This document shows positions 54,683-61,667 of a stretch of 64,000 nucleotides of DNA, piece after piece. Position 1 is the first letter of the stretch, and every line of letters begins with the position of its first letter. The notes under the pieces are model-generated. The model was not told the DNA's origin, ran no database searches, and worked only from the letters and a program-made list of their open reading frames with translations. The position numbers were made by a program, and so were the translations under genes. The DNA is from Pseudomonadota bacterium (GTDB lineage: Bacteria > Pseudomonadota > Alphaproteobacteria > Dongiales > Dongiaceae), in contig JAJYUT010000003.1 in the NCBI GenBank assembly GCA_021792365.1, forward strand, positions 682,001-746,000, read 5' to 3'.

Positions 54683-55330
54683 CTAGAGGCGCTTGCTGGC
54701 GGCCAGGAAGGCCTTGATTTTACTGGCGTTCTTTTCGCCCGGCCGGTCCTCCACCCCGGAGGAGACATCAACCATCGGCGCAGCCGTGATGCGCACCGCC
54801 TCGATGAGATTGTCGGGCGTCAATCCGCCTGCCAGCAACCAGGGCCGCCCGAAGCGCCGGCCCGCGAGCAGCCCCCAGTCGAAGCTGAGCGCATTGCCGC
54901 CCGGCAAGGCGCTGGTCATCGCCTTGGGCGGCTTGGCGTCGAACATGAGGTAGTCGGCGGCTTCCTCATAGGCGGCGGCGCGGTCGAGATCGGCCGCCTC
55001 GCTGACCGGGATGGCCTTGATCACCTTCCGGCCGAAGCGCGCCCGGATTTCCGCCACCCGCGCGGGCGTCTCAGCCCCATGAAGCTGGAGCAGGTCCAGA
55101 TCGCAGGCGTCGAGAATTTCCGCGATGCGCGCATCGCTCTCGTCGACGATGAGGCCGACCCTCTGCACCGAAGACGGCACCTGCGCGGCCAGCGTCTTGG
55201 CCAGGGCGGGATCGACGCAGCGTGGCGAGCGGCCATAGAACACGAAGCCGATGAACGACGCGCCGCCATCGACAGCGGCGGCGACCGCCTCCGGCGTCTT
55301 CAACCCGCAGATCTTGGCGCTGATCGTCAT
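54683..55330 (-). CDS. trpF: Phosphoribosylanthranilate isomerase
   Basis: The 215-residue barrel catalyses the Amadori step of tryptophan synthesis. Cys8 in KICGLKTPEAV is the catalytic cysteine; FYGRSPR, QVPSSVQRVGLIVDE, LLQLHGAET, MFDAKPP, FDWGLL and LAGGLTPDN are conserved. It begins 4 bases after the stop of the membrane-protein gene and leads into trpB and trpA. The operon lacks trpC and trpD. Confidence 0.95.
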   Translation of the reverse strand: MTISAKICGLKTPEAVAAAVDGGASFIGFVFYGRSPRCVDPALAKTLAAQVPSSVQRVGLIVDESDARIAEILDACDLDLLQLHGAETPARVAEIRARFGRKVIKAIPVSEAADLDRAAAYEEAADYLMFDAKPPKAMTSALPGGNALSFDWGLLAGRRFGRPWLLAGGLTPDNLIEAVRITAAPMVDVSSGVEDRPGEKNASKIKAFLAASKRL

Positions 55331-55334
55331 GGCG

Positions 55335-56120
55335 TCATGCCCGGATTCCGACCATCTGCCGGAACGCCGCGGCCAGGATGCTGGCCTGCAGGATGGAGAT
55401 GGCGATCTCGAACAACGACGTGATGAACAGCATTGCCAGCGGCGCGACCGCGGCGAAGCCGACCAGGTACAGGATCTGGTTCAGCAGGGAGACGGCGATC
55501 CAGATCGGCAATTGCACCACGATCAGGGCAGTGGTCAGCGGCACGCCGTTGCCGCGCGAGGCGCGCCATGCCTCCTGCAGCGACATCGGCTGCGCGATCA
55601 CCTGCCCGATTACGAAGGGCGAGAGCCGGACGGTCACCACCGTCACCGCGATGAGGACGACGATGATGCCGATATGGCCCATGACCCCCGGCAGCAGCAG
55701 GGCGGGCATGCTGAGCACCGCGAACGCAATCGACGCGCCGAACACCAGAAGCACGGTCGAGATCAGGAAACTCACATGCGGCCGTCCGATGGCGAGGCCC
55801 AGGCCGACGGCGCCCATCGGACCCAGCAGCATGAAGCGCAACCAGTTGCCGATCGCCAGAGCGATCGCCAACAGGACGATCATCAAGGTCGCGAAGACCG
55901 GCAGCGCCACGCCGTCCGGCGGCGGGCTGGTCATGCCCGCCCGCCAATGCTGCAGCACCACTGTCAGCGCCCCCCGGCCGTAGAGAAGGCCGCCGAAGCA
56001 GACCAGGGTCGGAATGAAGCCGAGGCGCAGCGCATCGTCCCGCTGCTGCCAAAGAATCTGGTAGGCGCTCTTCACCAGCAGGAGAACGGGGATCGAGGGT
56101 TGCGGACGCAAGGCTGGCAT
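55335..56120 (-). CDS. Polytopic membrane protein in the pyrF-trp operon, unknown
   Basis: The 261-residue protein has six or so hydrophobic helices, for example VFATLMIVLLAIALAIGNWL, FLISTVLLVFGASIAF and MGHIGIIVVLIAVTVVTVRL, with a short polar N-tail. The repeated QPMSLQEAWRASRGNG loop resembles the cytoplasmic loop of YciC/glycerophosphoryl-type membrane proteins (PF10110-like), but I cannot assign a function. Its ATG overlaps the pyrF stop (TGATG) and trpF starts 4 bases after its stop, so it is firmly in the operon. Confidence 0.72.
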   Translation of the reverse strand: MPALRPQPSIPVLLLVKSAYQILWQQRDDALRLGFIPTLVCFGGLLYGRGALTVVLQHWRAGMTSPPPDGVALPVFATLMIVLLAIALAIGNWLRFMLLGPMGAVGLGLAIGRPHVSFLISTVLLVFGASIAFAVLSMPALLLPGVMGHIGIIVVLIAVTVVTVRLSPFVIGQVIAQPMSLQEAWRASRGNGVPLTTALIVVQLPIWIAVSLLNQILYLVGFAAVAPLAMLFITSLFEIAISILQASILAAAFRQMVGIRA

Positions 56121-56839
56121 CAGGCGGGAACTCCGGTGATCTCGGCCGCGATCCGGCGCGCGGCCTCGGCAGGGTCGGCCGCGCCGGTGATCGGCCGGCC
56201 GATCACGAGATAGTCGGCACCCGCTTCCACCGCCTGCCGCGGCTCCATCACGCGCTTCTGATCGCCGGCCGCCGACCATGCCGGGCGCACGCCCGGCGTG
56301 ACGAGCAGGAAGTCCGGCCCGAGGTCGCGGCGCAGCACCACGATCTCATGCGGCGAGCAGACCACGCCATCGAGGCGGCAGGCCTGGGTGAGCGCCGCCA
56401 GGCGGCGCACCTGGTCCGAGGCGCCGTCGGGCTGGCCGACCTCCGCCAGATCCGCGTCGCCGAGGCTGGTCAGGACGGTCACGCCGATCAGCTTCGGCGG
56501 GGCGGCGCCAAGCCTGGCCGCCGAGTCGCGTGCGGCGTCCCGGGCGGCCCGCATCATCGCCGCGCCGCCGGAGGCATGGAGATTGAGGATCATCGGCTTG
56601 AGCGGCGCCACCGCGCGAACCGCGCCCGCGACCGTATTCGGAATGTCATGGAACTTGAAATCGAGGAAGACGGGCGCGCCGAGAGATGCGATCTCCGCCA
56701 CGCCCGTCGGCCCGTTGGCATTGAAGAATTCGAGCCCGAGCTTGAGCCCTGCCACCGAATCGCGGGTTGCGCGTGCCCAGCCCTTGGCCACCGCCACGTC
56801 AGTCGTGTCGAGTGCAACCAGAATGCCGCCGCACGCCAT
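56120..56839 (-). CDS. pyrF: Orotidine 5'-phosphate decarboxylase
   Basis: The 239-residue barrel makes UMP from OMP. The catalytic Asp/Lys array is FLDFKFHDIPNTV; LVALDTTD, GLKLGLEFF, LHASGG, VLTSL, VCSPHE, TPGVRP and YLVIGRPITGA are conserved. A strong GAGGAGGA site precedes the ATG. It is the first gene of the pyrF-trpF-trpBA-accD-folC run. Confidence 0.95.
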   Translation of the reverse strand: MACGGILVALDTTDVAVAKGWARATRDSVAGLKLGLEFFNANGPTGVAEIASLGAPVFLDFKFHDIPNTVAGAVRAVAPLKPMILNLHASGGAAMMRAARDAARDSAARLGAAPPKLIGVTVLTSLGDADLAEVGQPDGASDQVRRLAALTQACRLDGVVCSPHEIVVLRRDLGPDFLLVTPGVRPAWSAAGDQKRVMEPRQAVEAGADYLVIGRPITGAADPAEAARRIAAEITGVPA

Positions 56840-56980
56840 GAGCCCGATCCTCCTCTTCCTGACCTTGCACCTTTGAAATGTTGCGCCTGTCTAGCTGGCT
56901 TTGCCTGTCCTGTCGATTGCGGCCGCTTGACAGGCGGCGGTCTGAACCGGCCCACTATCGGCCGGGGAGGTCAACGCCAA

Positions 56981-57775
56981 GTGCCAATACTCAAGTCCAG
57001 ATCGGGCTGTCCGATCCCTGCTGCCGCCGTTCTCGCCGGGCTTGTCGTTCTCGCCGTCGTGACGGGCTGCGAGACGCCGGCCAAGCCGCCGCCGGAGCCG
57101 AGCGGCCCGGTACCCTGGACGGCGGCCATCGGCCGGCTGGACGCGGATGGCGAATCCACCTCCTGCACCGCGACACTGGTCGAGCGTGACATGATCGTGA
57201 CCGCGGCCCACTGCCTGTTCCCGAACGGGCGCAAGCTGTCGCCGGCGGAGCTCACCTTCACGCCCAATGTGGGTGCGCAGCGCCTGCCGACGGTGCGGGT
57301 ACGGGAGATCGTGGGGCTCGGCGCCGAGAAGATGGACCCGGACAACCCCGAATCCTCGCCTACCGAGATCGATTGGGCGGTCCTGCGCCTGGTCGAGCCG
57401 GTCGCCAACGTGGCGCCGATCCCAGTCGAGGCGGTTGGCCTGGCGGAAATCGAGCGCCGGCTTCAAGCCGGGGACGTGTTGTCCAATCTCGGCTACGGCA
57501 GCTATGGCATCACCATCAGCCGGCGGCTGCACCGCAGCGAGGGCTGCACGCTCATACCGGGCTGGCGCGAACTGACGGAGGGGACCGATGACCGCTTGGT
57601 CATCACCACCTGCCCGGTCATCAAGGGTGACAGCGGCGGGCCCATCCTGCTGACCGACAAGGCACAGAGACGGCGGCTGATCGCCGTGGTCTCCGGCTTC
57701 TGGCGCTGGCCGGAATCCTTGGGATCGGTGAGCCTGGCAGTCGGCGCCAGGGCCTTTGCCCACAAGCTGCAGTGA
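56981..57775 (+). CDS. Trypsin-like serine protease, lipoprotein
   Basis: The 264-residue secreted protease has a lipoprotein signal ending in VTGC (Cys30), a Pro-rich linker, and the S1 triad His77 (TAAHC), Asp131 (IDWAVL) and Ser218 (GDSGGP). It is probably tethered in the periplasm or outer membrane. The GTG at 56981 has a GGGGAGG site. A paralogue lies 0.5 kb downstream. The substrate is unknown. Confidence 0.85.
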   Translation: MPILKSRSGCPIPAAAVLAGLVVLAVVTGCETPAKPPPEPSGPVPWTAAIGRLDADGESTSCTATLVERDMIVTAAHCLFPNGRKLSPAELTFTPNVGAQRLPTVRVREIVGLGAEKMDPDNPESSPTEIDWAVLRLVEPVANVAPIPVEAVGLAEIERRLQAGDVLSNLGYGSYGITISRRLHRSEGCTLIPGWRELTEGTDDRLVITTCPVIKGDSGGPILLTDKAQRRRLIAVVSGFWRWPESLGSVSLAVGARAFAHKLQ

Positions 57776-57807
57776 GTACGGCGGCCGGCCGGCCGGCGCG
57801 TCGCGGC

Positions 57808-58287
57808 TCAGTCCGCCGGCGCGAGATCCGCGATCCCCTGCACGGCGACGTCGACCGCAACCTCGCCCGCCTTCTCGAAGCGCAGGGTGGCGGCGAAGGT
57901 GGTGCCCTCCTTCAGCGGCGCCATGAGGCCCATCAGCATGACATGGGCGCCCTTGGGCGCGAAGCTGACGGTGTCGCCGGCCGGGATTTCCAGGCTGTCC
58001 ACCATGCGCATGGTCATCATGTCGCCGGTCGCTTCCGAGACGTGAAGCTCACATTTGGCGGCGACTTCCGAGGAAACACCGAGCAGACGGTCCGCTTCCT
58101 CGCCGCTGTTGGTAATCGTAAGATACAGCGCGCCAACCTTGGCGGCGCCCGCGGTGGCGCGCGCCCAGGGATGGCCGATCGTGAGGGCGCCCGCCGTTGC
58201 GTCATGGGCTGACGCGATCGGCGGGAACGAGCAAGCGGCGAGCGAGAGGCCCGCGCACAGGGCTGAACGTCGCGTGATGGGGGACAC
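57808..58287 (-). CDS. Copper chaperone PCu(A)C family protein
   Basis: The 159-residue periplasmic protein has a signal with RRSALCAGLSLAAC (possible lipobox) and the PCuAC domain: HPWAR, the copper ligands in CELHVSEATGDMMTMRM and in GAHVMLMGL. It would carry Cu(I) to cytochrome oxidase. The GTG start at 58287 is two bases from the start of the divergent second protease. It lies between two trypsin-like genes and runs opposite to them. Confidence 0.87.
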   Translation of the reverse strand: MSPITRRSALCAGLSLAACSFPPIASAHDATAGALTIGHPWARATAGAAKVGALYLTITNSGEEADRLLGVSSEVAAKCELHVSEATGDMMTMRMVDSLEIPAGDTVSFAPKGAHVMLMGLMAPLKEGTTFAATLRFEKAGEVAVDVAVQGIADLAPAD

Positions 58288-58289
58288 GG

Positions 58290-59144
58290 ATGTCGAACTC
58301 CAAAGGACCTGATGCGTCGAGCTTAGCCGCGATCGCGAAGCTTCGGCCATCACATCGCGTTCAGCTGCGACTTTTAGTCCTTGCCCTCGGCTGTGCGGCG
58401 CTCGGCGCCTGCGCCGCCCGGGCGCCCGCACCGCCGCCAACTGCCGCCCCATTGGGCTGGGAGGCGGCGATCGGCAGCCTGGACGTGACCGGCGCGCCGG
58501 AGATCTGCACCGCCGTGCTGGTGCGCCCGGACACCATCGCGACCACCGCCCATTGCCTGCGCCCGAAAGGCCGATTCGCCGCTGCCAGCCAGCTCGTCTT
58601 TACGTCCAGCGCGTCGCCGGCCATGCGCGCGCGGGGCACCGCGATCGTGGCCGAGGGCGCCAGCATCGCGCCAGGCAGCATCAAACCGGACCAGGCCCAG
58701 ACGGACTGGGCGCTGGTGCGGATCACGCCCGCCATGAGCAACATCCGGCCGGTGCCCTTGGCGCCGCTGTCGCCGGCCATGGTGCGCGCGGAGATCGCCC
58801 GCGGCGCGCATTTCTATTCGGCGGGCTACGGCCAGGGCGCGAAGGATGCGCTGCGCGCCCATCGTCGCTGCGGCCCGCTGCCGCCCGACCCCCACGGCGT
58901 CACGGAAGGAAACTTGTTCTTCGCCACGAACTGCGTGATCCAACTCGGCGATAGCGGCGGGCCGGTGATCCTGATCGCTGACGGCCAGCCGAAGCTGGTC
59001 GGCCTCATCGTCGGGTTCGCCGATGCACCGAAACGGGACGGCACGATCGGCATCGTGGTCTCCGCCCGGGCCTTCGCGCCTTATCTCGGGGTGGATCTCA
59101 TCAGCTTGCTCCTTCCTCTTTCTTCGCTCGGCAAAGCCCCGTGA
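58290..59144 (+). CDS. Trypsin-like serine protease, lipoprotein (paralogue)
   Basis: The 284-residue protein resembles the protease at 56981-57775: lipobox LGAC (Cys41), Pro-rich linker, LGWEAAIGSLD, triad His88 (TTAHC), Asp139 (TDWALV) and Ser222 (GDSGGP). The extra N-terminal stretch before the signal (about 25 residues) suggests that the true start may be further in. It diverges from the copper chaperone gene with no spacer beyond two bases. Confidence 0.84.
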   Translation: MSNSKGPDASSLAAIAKLRPSHRVQLRLLVLALGCAALGACAARAPAPPPTAAPLGWEAAIGSLDVTGAPEICTAVLVRPDTIATTAHCLRPKGRFAAASQLVFTSSASPAMRARGTAIVAEGASIAPGSIKPDQAQTDWALVRITPAMSNIRPVPLAPLSPAMVRAEIARGAHFYSAGYGQGAKDALRAHRRCGPLPPDPHGVTEGNLFFATNCVIQLGDSGGPVILIADGQPKLVGLIVGFADAPKRDGTIGIVVSARAFAPYLGVDLISLLLPLSSLGKAP

Positions 59145-59145
59145 A

Positions 59146-59802
59146 ATGCCGGCCGAGATCATTGCGCTTGTCGAAAAGCCTCACCTGCTGATCGCTGTTC
59201 TCCTGGTCGGTGCGTTTGTTGGCATAATCATCGAGCAGTTCCTGTCGAAGACCCGGCGACAGGCATGGCGCGAAAGGAACCGCTGGCGCTGGGAGAAAAA
59301 CCGCAGCGCGGGCAAGATTGCTAGCGGACCCTGGCTGTCGATGCCTGATCCGGCTGTGACGAAGCAACCTGACGCCGCTGATCAGTTGCGGATTGTCATG
59401 GGTGCGCATTTCATGGCTCGATCGCTCCTCAACAAGAGCGAAGCGCGAGTCTTCAAGGAACTGGACCGTATCGTAATCGGCTGCAACCCCGGCTGGCAGG
59501 TGATGGCGCAGGTGTCTCTAGGCGAAATCTTAAGTAGTAAGGATGCGGACGCCTACAGCTGCATCAACTCGAAACGAGTCGATTTGCTTCTCGTAGACGA
59601 GGACTGCCAACCTAGGCACGCTATCGAATATCAGGGCGGAGCGCATCACCAAGGGACCGCCGCGGCGCGCGATGCGGTCAAGAAAGAGGCACTACGACGC
59701 GCGGGCATTGGGTATCACGAGGTCCTGGCCGGCCATACCACTCCGTCCGACCTCAGGCGACTGGTTGAGAAACTGGTGGACAAGCCGAAGGCGGGCCAAT
59801 AG
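59146..59802 (+). CDS. DUF2726 protein (restriction-endonuclease-like fold), membrane-anchored
   Basis: The 218-residue protein has one N-terminal membrane helix (LLIAVLLVGAFVGIIIEQFL), a basic linker, then DUF2726. The domain shows LNKSEARVFKELD, VDLLLVDED (Asp) and AIEYQGGAHHQ (Glu-x-Gln), the PD-(D/E)XK-like core, then KKEALRRAGIGYHEV. It may bind or cut nucleic acid, though many relatives are of unknown role. It starts one base after the second protease stop, so the two are probably one transcript. Confidence 0.78.
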   Translation: MPAEIIALVEKPHLLIAVLLVGAFVGIIIEQFLSKTRRQAWRERNRWRWEKNRSAGKIASGPWLSMPDPAVTKQPDAADQLRIVMGAHFMARSLLNKSEARVFKELDRIVIGCNPGWQVMAQVSLGEILSSKDADAYSCINSKRVDLLLVDEDCQPRHAIEYQGGAHHQGTAAARDAVKKEALRRAGIGYHEVLAGHTTPSDLRRLVEKLVDKPKAGQ

Positions 59803-59995
59803 CGACACGCTTTGCGCCGTCCACACGTGTGGAAAGTTCGGACCCGCGGACGATCGCCCTTCGTGGGCTTTAAGACCGCTGCAATCCCATCGCTCCGCCA
59901 CTCTCCGTTTCACGACCACAGTGGGTCAACCCACGGCTGCCGCTTACTGCGCTAAGAAGTTAGGGGACTTGTATATTTTGCCAACAGCGGCGAAA

Positions 59996-60027
59996 TTGAC
60001 AGGCGCGCAGAAGCTGTATACAGCTTC
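59996..60027 (+). promoter_or_regulatory. Promoter/operator upstream of the MttB-like gene
   Basis: A perfect -35 TTGACA (59996-60001) precedes an 18-bp perfect palindrome GAAGCTGTATACAGCTTC (60010-60027) whose centre TATACA (60017-60022) can serve as -10 with a 15-base spacer. It lies 44 bases before the ATG at 60071. Confidence 0.65.
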
Positions 60028-60070
60028 ATGAGCCCGATGAGGGGCAAAGTCCTGCTCAAGGAGGCGCGTC

Positions 60071-61651
60071 ATGGCCGATACCGCCCCCACCACCAGTCCT
60101 GCCACCAGCCCCGCCGCGCCCCGCCGCCGGGAACGCCGTGCGCCCCAGGCCGCCGTGCGCCAATTGCCGTTCGCGCGCACCGTCAACGGCTACCGCCCGA
60201 TCGAGGTGCTGAGCGCGGACCAGATCGAGACCATCCACCGCACCGCCCTCAAGCTGCTGCGCGACACCGGCATCGAGGTGATGCAGGACCCGGCGCGCGC
60301 CATCCTTAAGGCGGCGGGCGCCGAGGTGGACGAGGCAACGCAGCGCGTCCGCTTCGATTCCGCCCTGGTGGAGGAGAGCGTTGCCAAGGCGCCGCGCAGC
60401 TTCCGCATGCAGGCGCGCAACCGCGCCTATGACATCGGCTGCGGCGATGGCGAGATCATCTTCGCCGCGACCGGCGGGCCGGCCTTTGCCCATGATTGCG
60501 ACCGCGGCAAGCGGCCCGGCAATTTCGCCGACATGTGCGATTACCTGAAGCTGGTGCAGCAGCTGAACGTGATCCACCAGGAAGGCGGCTGCCCGATCGA
60601 GCCCACGGATCTGCCGGCTGACAACCGGCATCTTGATTTCTACCAGGCGGCTTTGACGCTGACCGACAAGACCTGGCAATGCTGGGCGCTCGGCGAATAT
60701 CGTGTCGAGGATGCGATCAACATGGCTGGCATCGCTTATGGCCTGACGCGGGAGGCGATGAAGGCGATTCCCGTCACCCTCACCATCATCAATTCCAATT
60801 CGCCGCTCCGGCTCGACATCCCGATGTGCGAAGCGCTGCTGGCGATGGGGCGCGCAGGCCAGCCGGTGGCGATGACGCCGTTCACGCTGTCCGGCGCGAT
60901 GAGCCCGGTAACGCTCGCGGGCGCGCTGGTGCAGCAGCATGCCGAGGCATTGGCGATGCTGGCCTTGTCGCAGATCGCATCCCCCGGCGCGCCGGTGCTC
61001 TATGGCGGCTTCACCTCCAATGTCGACATGCGATCGGGCGCGCCGGCCTTCGGCACGCCGGAATACACCAAGGCGGCGCTGGCGGGCGGGCAGCTCGCGC
61101 GGCGCCTCGGTGTGCCGTACCGCTCCAGCAACGTGACGGCCTCGAACTGCGTCGACATCCAGGCGAGCTACGAATCCATGATGTCGCTGTGGGGCGCGGT
61201 GATGGGCGGCGTGCACCTCATCGAGCATGCGGCGGGCTGGATGGAAGGCGGGCTCACCGCCTCGTTCGAGAAGCTGATCCTGGATGCGGAGCTGCTGCAG
61301 AACATGCGCGAGTTCCTGAAGCCGATCGCGGTCAACGAGGCGGAGATGGGCATGGACGCGATTGCCGAGGTCGGGCCGGGCGGCCATTTCTTCGGCGTCG
61401 GCCACACGCTCGAGAGGTTCCAGACCGCGTTCTACGAGCCGATGCTGTCCGACTGGCGCAACTACCAGACCTGGGAGAATGCCGGCGCGCGCAACGGCAC
61501 CGAGCGCGCCAACGCGATCTGGAAAGAGCTGCTCAAGAGCTACGAGGCGCCGCCGATGGACGTGGGCCGCAAGGAAGCGCTCGCCGCCTATGTGGCGAAG
61601 CGCAAGGAAGAGATCGCCAAGGGCAAGATGATGCCGGCGCCCAGCGCCTAG
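60071..61651 (+). CDS. MttB-family (trimethylamine methyltransferase-like) corrinoid methyltransferase, non-pyrrolysine
   Basis: The 526-residue protein has a Pro/Ala/Arg-rich N-tail of ~30 residues and then the MttB barrel: LLRDTGIEVMQDP, ATGGPAFAHD, PLRLDIPMCEALL, TPFTLSGAMSPVTLAGAL, EHAAGWMEGGLTASFEKL and FGVGHTLERF. No in-frame TAG interrupts it, so it is of the non-pyrrolysine type, members of which demethylate quaternary amines such as glycine betaine. It needs a corrinoid protein, of the kind encoded at 18353-19060. A strong AAGGAGG site and a palindromic operator precede it. The exact substrate cannot be read. Confidence 0.9.
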   Translation: MADTAPTTSPATSPAAPRRRERRAPQAAVRQLPFARTVNGYRPIEVLSADQIETIHRTALKLLRDTGIEVMQDPARAILKAAGAEVDEATQRVRFDSALVEESVAKAPRSFRMQARNRAYDIGCGDGEIIFAATGGPAFAHDCDRGKRPGNFADMCDYLKLVQQLNVIHQEGGCPIEPTDLPADNRHLDFYQAALTLTDKTWQCWALGEYRVEDAINMAGIAYGLTREAMKAIPVTLTIINSNSPLRLDIPMCEALLAMGRAGQPVAMTPFTLSGAMSPVTLAGALVQQHAEALAMLALSQIASPGAPVLYGGFTSNVDMRSGAPAFGTPEYTKAALAGGQLARRLGVPYRSSNVTASNCVDIQASYESMMSLWGAVMGGVHLIEHAAGWMEGGLTASFEKLILDAELLQNMREFLKPIAVNEAEMGMDAIAEVGPGGHFFGVGHTLERFQTAFYEPMLSDWRNYQTWENAGARNGTERANAIWKELLKSYEAPPMDVGRKEALAAYVAKRKEEIAKGKMMPAPSA

Positions 61652-61667
61652 GTTGCGCCTGGAAGAG

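Noticed and set aside
60071-61651. Pyrrolysine codon in the MttB-like gene
   Set aside because: There is no in-frame TAG before the natural stop, so it belongs to the non-pyrrolysine branch.
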